64,000 nucleotides of DNA from NCBI RefSeq assembly GCF_000208865.1, contig NC_018395.1:651920-715919 (forward strand), given 5' to 3'. The notes under the pieces are model-generated. The model did no database searches. It was not told the DNA's origin and was given only the letters and a program-made list of their open reading frames with translations. Origin of the DNA: Neospora caninum Liverpool. Lineage: Eukaryota > Apicomplexa > Conoidasida > Eucoccidiorida > Sarcocystidae. Of this stretch, positions 1 to 10,309 are shown piece by piece (within the stretch, counting starts at the first letter, position 1; each line of letters begins with the position of its first letter). The position numbers and the translations under genes are program-made.

Positions 1-327
1 GACAGACATGTATAGACACATATACTCCATATATACCTATAAATACGGACAGACCTCTCTCACTATATATATACATATATCGGCACACAGACAGGCATTG
101 ATAGTTACACACGACTATACATAAATACATATATGTATATATATATGTATATATATATATATATGTATATATGTGCATAGGCATATGTGTGTTTGCATAT
201 TTGTGCAGAGATACAAATATATGTAAAATCGAGAGCAAGATATGGAGGAGGAGGAGAGCGAATTTGACCGACTCGGTCGAATTTGAATCGAAAGAGCTGG
301 GTTGGGGGCAATGCGGAGTGGACAAAC

Positions 328-3300
328 CTTCGCGAGCGTCGAGACAGAAGATGCCTTCGCCCTGTTGAACTGCAACTTGGTTGGGAGTGAGCAGCTGCGC
401 CGCCAGGAGAGAGGAAGAAAGGCCAGACAGGTCGTCTCGATACGTCACCTGCGAGAGCCGAGAGACGCCGAGCGATAGCGTGACAGGACTTAACGAATTG
501 AAACGAATCGAAGAGTCGCATAAAACAGTCAAGTACACGAGTGCAGAGGACGCGAGGTTCACAGGCACGGAGAACACCAGAGACTCCCGTGTCTTCTGCG
601 GAACCGAGAAGAAAAATTCGGCCTTTCTTCTGTCATGAGAGAGAGTTTACAACCTCTTCTGGGCCGCCCCGGCCGGGCCATCACGTCTCGCCACTCTGAG
701 GAGCTCCAACGTTCTTCTCCTCGACCTCTGTCTCCTTCCAGTTCTCCCCCCCTCTCTCCCGCCTCCGCTCTGTCCTTTCTCTCCCTCGTCTTTCTCTTCC
801 TTTTCTTCCTTGTCTTTCTTTTCTTTCTGTTCCTCTTCTTCCTCTCCCTTGTCCTTCTCTCCCTTGTCCGTCTCTTCCTTGTCCTTCTCTTCCTTTTCTT
901 TCTTTCTCTTTCGTTCCTTCTCCAGGTGGCTGGTATCACAGTGCCTGCATCTGCCCTTGTTTCCCTGCAAGTCCCTCTTTCTCTCTTCTCTCTTTGGGCC
1001 TACCTCCGGCTCGCCCTTTCCCGGGACTGCATGCACTGCGAGGCCATGGGGAGTCGCAACGAGCAAATGATATCTCCTGTCCTCTCCCTCCTCCGAAACC
1101 TTGCTAACGGAAGGCGCGAGAAAGCGAACGGCTGTCACAGGCAGATCGTTCTCTCTGCAAAACAAAACACGTGCGGCGCCTTGCCTGGTACTTTCCCAAT
1201 CTCGCGTCCCTCTCAGCCTTCGAACAAACACACGTCGTGGGGCCGATACTGTTTCGTCGCCTGCACACGCCGTGACGCTGTAAAAGACCTCGTCCCGTAC
1301 ATTTATGTGGGTAAATGCATATTCGCGTGTGTGCATGCGTTCGCCCTCCGTCTGTCGTGTTGCAATACTCTGTGCGTTGACACAGATATATACATGCAGT
1401 CATACTCTTTTGCATGCATACGTACAGGCGTATTCACATATGCATTCACATATATATATATATATATAGATAGATAGATAGGTAGATAGATAGATATATT
1501 CATACATATGTAGATATACACCTGTATACGTGTACATGCGTCTATATACATCTCTATGCATACGCATACATACGCATATATATGTATATATAGGTGCATA
1601 GTTTACACATGTTACTGTATGGCTTCTCGGGTGTTTCTCCTCTTTCTCTTTGTCGTCGGCGTTGGCGTTCGAGAACTTTTTGTGTCTCACTTGATGAATC
1701 GAAGTCGGCACGTTTTCTCTCGTAGAAGGTCACCGCGAAAGAGGCAGACGCCGGCGGCTTCTGTTCCACCCTGGGCAAAGATGGGAGCTCAAACAAAATC
1801 AACATGTTTCAAACCCGAAACCCTCTCTCTCTGCATGCATATGTGCAAATACACATATATATGTACGAATATAGATTTATGCAAGTAAGTATCAGATTCG
1901 TGCATACATCATCGCCATGTACTGATATACATATCAATTCATGCGCGCAGGGCTGAGTGCTGGAAATCTGTGCGTCTGTGTAAGGTGGCGGAGGGCCGTT
2001 TTTTTTTCGTTAATCTCCAGTTCAGTGTTTGGGCTGTTCCTTGCATGCAGTTTCCGATTTTGGGTTCTCCGTCCTCACTGCGAGCATCGTAAAAGGCCCG
2101 TTGACGTCGCTGCATGTGATAACCTGCTCCGGCACCCGCGCGAAGAGTGTCGCCTCTCTGAGAAGCACAGGTTGCCTGCGGGCGTCGACTTGGAGGGTGC
2201 TGAAACATTTGTATTTCCAAACGCCGCTATGCGTTTCGTCTGCATGCGCAGCGGAAGGCGGGGCGGTCCGTTGCTGGAGCTGAGGCGGGGAGGAGCTCTG
2301 GCTGTCGCGCCTAGACACGCAGGGAGTCAACAGAAGGCACCAGGAAACTGTGGAGAAAGATGGAACGAGAGGGAAGAACACGGAGAGTAAGAAAGAGAAG
2401 AAAGACCAGGCACGGGAAGGGGAAGAAGAGAGAGAGGAACGAGAGGAGTGGAGAAAGAAGAAAGAGAGGAAAGAGAGCAGACAGGGAAGGACAAGAGCGG
2501 GCACAGAGAGCGAAGGGGAGACGGGCAAGGCGCAGAAGAGAGAGAAGAAAGGGAAGAAAAGAGAGCCTAGAGAAGAAGCCGAGTGGTGGAGACACGACAG
2601 AGAGAGAGCACGAAGGTGGACGCGCATGCGGAAAAGGACAGAAAGCGAACAGGCAGAGGGATGAGGCGAGGCCAGGGAGAGGGTGAGTTGAAAGGGAAAG
2701 CATCCGAAGAAAAAGAACTGCACAAGAAGAGAGAAACGAGTCTCAAGAGGTGCTTTGTCCTCTTGGCGGGGGGCAAACCCGGTCACTGAAGAGGGGGGGT
2801 GGAGCGGGGAAAGGAAGCGGATGCAGTTCTCTTGGGCCTTTGCTTTTCACGTACCCAACACAGACAACGCAGTTTGCATCTGCGGCAGCATGCATAGAGA
2901 GAAATCCCAGAGAAAAGACCGAGATTTCGATGGGGGAAAGGAACGTCTCGTCCGTAAAAATGTAGGCGCGGCCTCGGTGGTCACCCAGCCAGAGCTGCGA
3001 GGGCGTCCCAGCTGCGCAAGCAACCTGGACCTGAGGCAAGAGGGACGGACCTGACGAGAAAGAAGCGCGTCGGGACACCAGAGCGCAAGACAGAAAACCA
3101 GCTGAGAAGCGGAAGTGCGGTCAAACAGCAGTCCCAGAGGGGAGGCTGCGATGTGGCAGGAAAGAGGAGAAGACTGCGGACGAGGGGGTCAGCGACGGAC
3201 GGGGATGGCGGGGATACGGAAAGGAGAATGGCGAGGGGGTTTTGACAAAAAACGCGGAGAGGAGGGAAGAGAGACGCGACAGCGAGCGCAAGAAGAAAGA

Positions 3301-3560
3301 GACGAAAGATAGGGGAGGCAGAGACGAGAGACAAGAAGGGGCAAAACAGCAGGAGCGAATTCCGAGACACACGCAGGAGTGGAGAGAGAAGAGGAAGTAC
3401 CTGTAGGCTGGGGTTGCCCCGGGACGCCACAGGAATGCAACTGAGGCTGGGAAGTCGGAGAGGACGGAAATCCGTGAGCGTTTTTCGGAGGCGTCTGAGG
3501 AGTCGACGGTCGCTGCACGACCAGACTGTCGAAGAAGTTCAAGCGGCGGAGTTGCTCCAT
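328..3560 (-). CDS. VPS11: VPS11-like HOPS/CORVET subunit, N-terminal part (runs off the left edge)
   Basis: VPS11 is a core subunit of the HOPS and CORVET tethering complexes, which drive fusion of endosome-like vesicles. In Toxoplasma it is known to matter for biogenesis of secretory organelles. Exons read on the minus strand: 3560-3401, 3050-2855, about 2226-2079, 1770-1691, 1103-1004 and 448-328. Phases match throughout and give about 268 residues. The ATG at 3560 starts MEQLRRLNFFDSLVV, like the (W)RRFxFFD opening of VPS11. Next come beta-propeller stretches: LWLGDHRGRAYIF, VWKYKCFSTLQ, GVCLFRGDLLREKTCRL, HLLVATPHGLAVHAV and QGEGIFCLDAREG, in the same order as the VPS11 N-terminal propeller. 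The weakest join is exon 2 to 3: the acceptor at 2227 fits the phase but has a poor pyrimidine tract, so a few residues may differ. The clathrin-repeat region and RING finger would lie outside the window. The family call is firm and based on order and spacing of motifs. Confidence 0.86.
640..935. repeat. Polypyrimidine tract (plus strand) in the fifth VPS11 intron
   Basis: Nearly pure C/T on the plus strand, mostly TTCC/CTT repeats. It lies in the intron between the exons ending at 1004 and starting at 448. Long open frames here (Lys/Arg/Glu-rich on minus, Phe/Leu/Ser-rich on plus) result from the base composition. Confidence 0.8.
1450..1500. repeat. (TA)n followed by (GATA)n microsatellite in a VPS11 intron
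   Basis: About ten TA units run directly into tandem GATA/GGTA units. It lies between VPS11 exons at 1691 and 1103. A shorter TA tract sits at 128-172, downstream of the last exon visible here. Confidence 0.9.
2345..2745. repeat. Polypurine tract (plus strand) in a VPS11 intron
   Basis: About 400 bases are almost all A/G on the plus strand, which is pyrimidine-rich in the sense of the gene. It lies between the exons ending at 2855 and beginning near 2226. Similar purine-rich DNA fills the first intron at about 3110-3395. Confidence 0.75.
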
Positions 3561-4871
3561 TTTGCCGCCAAGTAGAGACACCCGACTGCATGCAGAAAAG
3601 GCGAGGAAGATGCGGCGAGGAGAACAGGGGATGCTTGGAAAGAATGGAAGAAACGAAGAAGCCTGCAAGGGATCGGGGGAAAGGAGTCGAGAAAAAGCAC
3701 AGAGGCATGCCTCTCTACCGAGCTGCGGATGTGATGAGTGAGAAGGTTTTCCCTGCAATTTGGTGAAACGTGGAAGGTCGGGGTGGTCTAACTCGGAGAG
3801 ACCCCTCCACAGAATCGAAACAAAGTGACAAGACAGGCAAAGATAAGAGGGGCGAGAACGGACAAGGCGAGGAAGAGGGACGAGGGGAACAAAGAAGGAG
3901 AGAAGAAACGGACGGGAGGGCAAGCGTAGGGAGGGGACATTTCTTCGCTTCTGTTTCTCGTTTCATTGTTGAAAGACTGTAAAGAGAGAACGACGCACAC
4001 AATACTAGCCAGAGGTCCCGGACACACGGAAGGGTGTGGAAGACAAGACACGGGTTTATTCGTCAGGAGGACGACGAGGGAAGACGAGAAAGAAGAAAGA
4101 ACGAGAGGAAGAAGGGCGTCTGTCCCTTTGGAGAAGCGCGAGAGACGAGGAGGGTAACACGGTTTGGCGACATGGACGCTGTGTATCTCGCTGCCATTGT
4201 CCATCTCTGCATCTCGCAGAAAAAACGCAGAGAGAAGACGCAGGCAAGCGGAAAAGCATAGAGAGAAGGTGTGTAAAGGAAGAGAGGGAAGACAAGACAC
4301 AGAAATCCGACAGTTTTTCGAGAAGGCACCGAGAAGACGCCCGGGTTTTTGTGGTTGGATCGTCGCGTCTCCCGGAAAACTCGATCTGTGCATGCGCAGA
4401 ACCAGACTGCGTTTCTCGTCAACTTCTTTCTTCTCTCTCAACCTTCTTCTTTTCCTCGTCACAAAGCTCCACAACTCTCTCTCTCGTTTTTCTCTGCACG
4501 TACGTTTCTCTGCGAAAGCTCTGTCCTGCTCGGCTTGCCTTCTCATCGCGTTTTCCTTTCCTCGTCACCGTTCCCCGTCTCTCCTTCACTTCTCCCTTCG
4601 CTGTTTGCGTTCGCACCGTCTCCGCACCGTTTCGGTTCGGTCCTGCTCTTTCCGTTCTCTCCCGTCTTCTTACCGAGTCTCCTTCTCTCTCGCCTTCTTC
4701 CGTGGCTTCGCTCTGTACTCGCGCGTCCGGCACAGCGCGCCTCTTTTCTCCTTTTCCGTTCCTCTCGCGTCTCCCTGGCCGCGCACGTCTTCATCCCCGT
4801 TCGTTCCAACCCTGTCTCCTCTCTCTGTCTCCTTTTCTTCTGCTTCTCTCTCTGTCTGGGTCGCGGGCGCC
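3561..4871. promoter_or_regulatory. Divergent spacer between VPS11 (minus) and the Fip1-like gene (plus)
   Basis: This 1.3 kb interval separates two head-to-head start codons and must hold both 5' UTRs and promoters. The left half is purine-rich on the plus strand and the right half, 4400-4860, is strongly CT-rich, so both transcripts would have pyrimidine-rich leaders. TGCATGC words occur at 3587-3593, 27 bases upstream of the VPS11 ATG, and at 4389-4395. In Toxoplasma this word is a known promoter element. Calling the interval a shared promoter is inference from geometry. Confidence 0.55.
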
Positions 4872-7224
4872 ATGTCGGGAGGAAATTACCAGGGGAGCTA
4901 CGAGACGCAGGCCGGTACCCGCCACGCGGAGGAGGAAGACAGCGTGCAGGTGCGCTCGCAGCTGCGGGAAAAAGAGCGAGGAAACGTCCAAAGGATGGAA
5001 GGAGCGAGGCGAAGACGGATTCACTCAAGACGCAGACGCACGAAAGAGACAGGCACATGGGCTGGGAGACGCGACGACGCAGAGACAGTCTTTAGTGTCA
5101 ACTTGCAGCCGCGTGCTCGACGGCCGCATCTACACTCTCGCCCTCTCGCAAAAGTGGACATGCTCGCCTAGAAAACACTCACAGACCGCCCGCTGGTAGT
5201 TCCTTACAGGAATGCATGTATATATATATGATGTATATGCATATATATGTATATATATGTATATATATGTGTATATGTATATATTTGTGTATCGTGTATA
5301 GGCACAGAGAGAGATATGCAGAATGCTCTGTCCGGAGACAGAGAGAGAGGAACGGGTGTGCCTGGATACATAAAAAGGCACGTCGCAGCATGCGTGATTT
5401 TGAGTCCACCAACGCGTGTGTATGTCCACACAGAGACTCGAGCGTGATGGCTTCGGCGGGTCACACTCTTGCGACTTTTGCAGGTACTTCTCTGCGGAAC
5501 GTCGAACGAAGGGACGATCACAGACTTCGCGCGCGAGCAGAATCGCTTTGGTGGCGGCGCTTCGTATCCTTTTTCACCGCACGCAGCTGTCGAAGCCGCG
5601 CCCGCAACTGACGCAGATTACCTGTTTGAGCAAGCGGAAGGGGGGGAGGCGAACTTTCCTTCCCAGCTGGATGCGACCGCACAGAGACCAGCAACCGAAG
5701 GCGCCGGCGTCGGCGAGAACATTGAAGGCCTCCTCGAATGCTCAGAAGATCCGGCGGGGGTAAGAGACAGCGACGAGCCTCGGGCGGCGAGCCACAGAAA
5801 CAGAGGAACAACACGTGTTTTCACAGAATTCAGAAGGCGCGACTCTCTCTCGCGGCCGTCTCCCCAGCGTCGCCTGGTTCGCGCCGCTTTCGGCTCTGTT
5901 TCGTCGTGTGTCTCTGCGTTTTCTCGCTGCACTGAGAAACACAGTCGAGTGGAACCAAAGAGAAAAAGGGGAAACTCGGGTTGTGTCAAAACGGCCAGCC
6001 AGAAGCCGCGCAGTCTCCCCTCGTGTTCGATCGTCTGCAAAACAATGCGGATGCCACTCTTCTCATCTCGATCTGTCCCTCTCTACGTGTCTATGTGTGC
6101 CTTTGTCGGCCCAGTTCTCTCTGTGCTTCTCTAGCTATCTAGTTCTCTATCTGCATGTCTGTCTAGTTTTCTATGTCTATGTTTCTCCGCCTTCCTACCT
6201 CATCCCTGTGTCCGTCGCGCTTCACGCTCAGTTCACGCGTTGTTGCTCGATCGGGTCTTTCGTATGTGCGATGTGTGCTGCCTCCGCGTTCAGGGGACTG
6301 CGACTTCTCTGCTTTCTTCTCTTTCGGGGCAGTCGAAGCTCGCCTCTTCACAGTCGCTTCTGCGCAGTCCGTCGGAGCGCCTGGACGCTTCGCTGCCGCG
6401 GCCGGAAGGCGCCGAAGCCGCCGCGCGCGCGCCGTCGTCTCTCCCCGCCCGCGGAGTCCCGACGTCGTCAGTCCCCGACGTCGACGCTGCGACGGCTGAG
6501 GGAAAGGTGAGAAAACACAAACAGGAGACAAAAAGAAGGCGCGGAAGCGGGTTTTCGATGTTTCTCGCACGTCTCTTCCCCCTGCAGAAGATGGTGTTTC
6601 GCGGGACGTGGAGAGTCATTTCGCCAGCATATGCAGGCGCTCTTGGCCCCTGCCTTTTCTTTCTCCTTTGGGTCTCAGGTCGTCATGGAGTGGGAAGTTT
6701 CGCGGGATCGAAAGTGGCTGTACGCCCGCGATAAATCCCAGTGGTTCAACTACGGCTTCGACGAAACAACCTTCCGGGTAAGCGCCCCGGCACTTCATAC
6801 CTCTCTGTCTGTGCTGTGTCTTTTTGATTTCGAGGCGTAGACCTCCACCTTCTGCATGCACAATCATATATATATATTTATACAGCTCAATACGTACATG
6901 TAAATATTCGTAGACTTGTGTATGTGTGTACGTCGCTGGGTTCTGGAATGTGTGCTGGATCCATCTGTCCTGGCGCTTTTGACATGCGCGGACAGGGACA
7001 ACCCTGAAGGGGTTTGCATTCGCCTGGCCGTGGCTTCCGTCGGTTTTCTGCAGGAGTGGATTCAAAAGCTCCGCGACGAGCGCGTTGCGAGGCTGGCCCA
7101 TCGGTCCGTGCTCGTGGCAGGCGACGAGCCTCAATCGGCCCAGCATTTTCTTCCTTCGGGGCCGCAAGTCTTTGGAGTGCATGCGCCCTACAACGCTCAA
7201 GATCCAAACTCATGTCATCGATGA
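4872..7224 (+). CDS. FIP1: Fip1-motif polyadenylation factor (CPSF subunit)
   Basis: Fip1 links poly(A) polymerase to the cleavage and polyadenylation specificity factor in the nucleus. Five exons join in phase 0: 4872-4949, 5484-5759, 6294-6506, 6679-6777 and 7054-7224, giving 278 residues. The diagnostic Fip1 motif spans the last junction at about residues 192-236: a conserved Trp, then WFNYGFDETTFREW and a basic/acidic helix KLRDERVARL. This matches the family signature (D/E)YFNYGF(N/D)E.TW. Residues 1-190 are acidic and low in complexity, as in other Fip1 proteins, where this region contacts poly(A) polymerase. The protein stops only about 40 residues after the motif, so the Pro-rich and Arg-rich tail of animal Fip1 is absent or lies in an unrecognised downstream exon. 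The start context is GCGCCATGTCG with a CT-rich leader upstream. Confidence 0.85.
5215..5290. repeat. TA-rich microsatellite in Fip1 intron 1
   Basis: Imperfect TATATG/TATA repeat in the intron between exons 1 and 2. Confidence 0.85.
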
Positions 7225-10200
7225 TTTCCACAACCAGAAACCGGTAAAAACTGTTACCGGAAAAGCGAAATCTCCAGACACACAAATAAAAGTCTATATA
7301 CATATATGCATATGCGTATTTACTTGTGTATATGGGTACATATGTGTATGTGGATGTGCGCAAAGGCTGAGAGTTGTGGTTGTCCAGATACGTATGCGGT
7401 AGACCTTGTCGCGTTCCAACGGTGTCCTTTCTGCTAGGCTTGGACTCGCGAGGCAAAGCCGTTACCCGTTGACGGGTGGGCAATTAGGCATCGACGCATC
7501 TGCATGCAAATGTGTTTCTGGCTCTTCCCTGCGTGCGTCAAAAAATACACGCGGGTGTTTGTTTTCCGGCAGAGGGATTTTTCGATCTTGTCTTACAGCT
7601 GAAACAGGTCTCTAGACGCGTAGAGCCTCGGAAGCGCCTCTGTAGAGGGTGCTCGGTGCACGGCGCTTCCGTCGTTTTTTCGCGGCGCGTTGTAAATGCT
7701 TTCTACAACTTCTCCGTTGTTGATTCCCGAGGAGTCCGCGCGCGCGGATCCTCTGTTTCCTTCCGAATTGTTGTTCTAAACTGGGTTTCCCTTTTCGGGC
7801 CCGCTGCGGCCCCTCGGTAAGAATCGTTCGCGTGCGTTCTTCTCAACACCTTCACGGAACGCGGGCGCAACTGTTACACGCCTCGGTTATCCGCGCGAAA
7901 CACTTGTTCCGCCGCGCCGCTTTGCCGTTGCAAAGCTTCCGGGTTTCGCGCACCCTCTGACACGCAGTGGACTCTGTTTCGTGGCCTTTTTTCCTCCCGT
8001 TTTGTTCCGTTCACGCGTTTCTGGCGTTCTAGCGAGCTCTAGCAAAAACAGGCGAACGGCAACCGGCGGTTTCGCTTGCCCGCCTGATCTCTGGCCACAC
8101 TCTACGAGCGTCGAACGCGTTTTCCCCCGGCACGAACGAGACAGAAGTGAAAGAGACTGCGACTCTGAAGCGCGCAGAATTTTGCCCCTCTCCCCCCCGG
8201 TTTGCCACGCCCTCAACACCTACACAGAACTCGCACCGCGTGCTGAGGCGGGGAACTGGCCGATGGACGAACTTTTTCCGTGGTGCCTCGTAGTAACGCG
8301 TCCATAGTCCAATCGTTCTCGGTATCGCCACGAGAGTCTCGAGACTACACAGGTCGTGCCAAACGTGATCGGAAACTTGTCCCACTCTAGCGGGCGTTCC
8401 AGAGACACTGGATATCCGGGTCAGGCGGATGTTTCTGCTTGCGGAGCCTCGCAGGGCGAGAGTCGAGGGCAATGCAGATGGATCTGCCACGACGGATCTT
8501 CTCGGGTGCATACGCCTGAGGGGAACAAGAGGTCTTCCTCGCCTCTCGTGGGATTCCGAGAACGGATCTATGGCGTACCGCCTTTCTAAACGCGTCGAAC
8601 TACGCAGAGACCGAAAAGAGCCTACTGCGCCGTCATTTTAAGCAGCATGCGTCGCGGACGTGGTTCGCGTACACGCGCTTCCGACTTTCGCGTCTGGCCA
8701 CTCCTTCCCATACACGTTTCTCGGCGAAACGTGCAAGCAAACCAGTAAGTGCGGCTAGACCGAGCCGGCTGTGCCGCGGGTAAAGAAGTGTGTATAACTG
8801 ATGTGTGCTTTTCTTGCCCTCGCTGTCTTCGGGATACTTTTGGAGCAGAAATCAGGGCCACCTTTGCAGCGTACAACCGCAACTCCAGTGTGTGTTCTCG
8901 GTGCGAAAGCGCTGGAATTCCGGCTCGTTTCTGCCTCGCTCGAAGAACTCGCCAGAAGACACCACCAGTCGACTGCTCTCGCTGCCGTATGACCCAGTTT
9001 GGTGGAGTGTCCCCGTGTTTGAAACCAGCGGCTGTAGCCATTTCTCCCGAAAGGAAGAGTTCAGTCTTTTTCTACGCGTTTTTGCTTCCTAGGGGTAAAT
9101 CCACAGCACGTGGCCTTTCGCTGCAGCACGCCTCTCTCACGAAAGAGACGGAAACTGCGTCCGTAATGGCCATGGGACCGTCGCCTTGCCAGCTTTCCAG
9201 GTTCAAGCGCACCGTGCGCGCGACTAGCGAAGTTCGCGTTTGAGGCACAGAGACAAGCGGTGCGTTTTCGCGCGAAGAAGAAAATTGCGAGAAGGGTTCT
9301 TCGAGGCCTAAAAAACGGGAAGGAAGGCGTTCCAGGACAGATTCCTACTCGGCCGTGGCGCTGCATGATTCGTTCCGCGGTATGTGTCCTCTCTCCGCCG
9401 CATTTATTTTGCCGATTCCAGCAGAGAGCATCGATCGACGCGTCGATGCGAACTCGGCCATTTTGGTTAGCTCGTCTCTCTCGCGTTTCGCGACCTTTTC
9501 CCAACGCGCCGAGTCGCGCGGGCGTTTTTTCTCGCGCGGCCTTTCGCCACCCGTTTTCTCCCTCGCGTTTTTCGCGATTCCCCGATTTGAACCGACCGAG
9601 TCGCCCGCGCGTTTTCCACGTCCTTTGCCTTTCATCCCCGCGCTCAAAGCCCAATCGCATTCTTTTCGGGCGACTCTTCACGCCGCCCGCTCTTCGTCCC
9701 CGCCTCGAGAACGTCGGAACGCCTCGAGAAGAGTGCGAAACAGTGCCGGCTGCGAGAAACCGCTAGGGCCTTGCCGTCCTCAGCTGCATCCGCTCGGAAA
9801 GCCCCGAACGGCAAGACACAGGCCGTTCGCACAGGGTTTCTGTGTCTGCTTCATCGCGACTGCGCCGGCATCACGCCGACTGGCCGAGACGACAAAGTTC
9901 TCAGCAAGTTCCCGCAACCGGCGCACGCGCTCCTGCGTGCGCCTCGCCTTTCACCGTGTGTGTCTTTCTCTCTGGCGATCTTGCCCGCCGACACTCCCCG
10001 TTCTGCATCGCTGCGAAACGCATTTCGCCGGCTTTCCGCAAGATTCCATTCCCTCGTGAACCCGTCGCGTCCCGGCTGTCGGGTGTGTATGTACACGTGA
10101 GATCAGGTTTCCCGCGGTCTGTGGATCTCCCTGCGCGTCCGCTCGCGTCTCGCGAACCGTTGTGTTTTTCTTCCCAGAAATGTCGCATCTGCGAAAGGGA

Positions 10201-10309
10201 CCCTGAACCGCGGCCGTCTGTGTGTATTTGGACGCGCGCGCGCGCCTGCATTTCGAAGATCCGCGTCTTGCCCCTGTTTCCCCCTCTCGTCTCCTCACCG
10301 CTGTTCTCT
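7225..10309. other. Spacer between the Fip1-like and coiled-coil genes
   Basis: Three kilobases between two plus-strand genes. It should hold the Fip1 3' UTR and the promoter and leader of the next gene. A TA-rich patch lies at 7290-7350 and a TGCATGC at 7501-7507. GC content rises towards 10300. Open frames on both strands show no recognisable domain and no phase-compatible splice joins, so I call no gene here. Confidence 0.5.

Noticed and set aside
559..1477. Long Lys/Arg/Glu-rich (minus) and Phe/Leu/Ser-rich (plus) open frames
   Set aside because: They arise from a polypyrimidine tract in a VPS11 intron and have no complex sequence; the real exons here are short and in other places.
2022..2786. 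Open frame of 254 codons on the minus strand
   Set aside because: Only its last part (about 2226-2079) is a VPS11 exon; the rest is CT-rich intron read as Leu/Ser/Phe.
4036..5199. 387-codon plus-strand frame
   Set aside because: Pyrimidine-rich leader of the Fip1-like gene; the Fip1 start at 4872 is in another frame.
9842..10309. Upstream extension of the coiled-coil gene frame
   Set aside because: The frame is open, but upstream there is CT-rich leader-like sequence and no convincing ATG before 10310.
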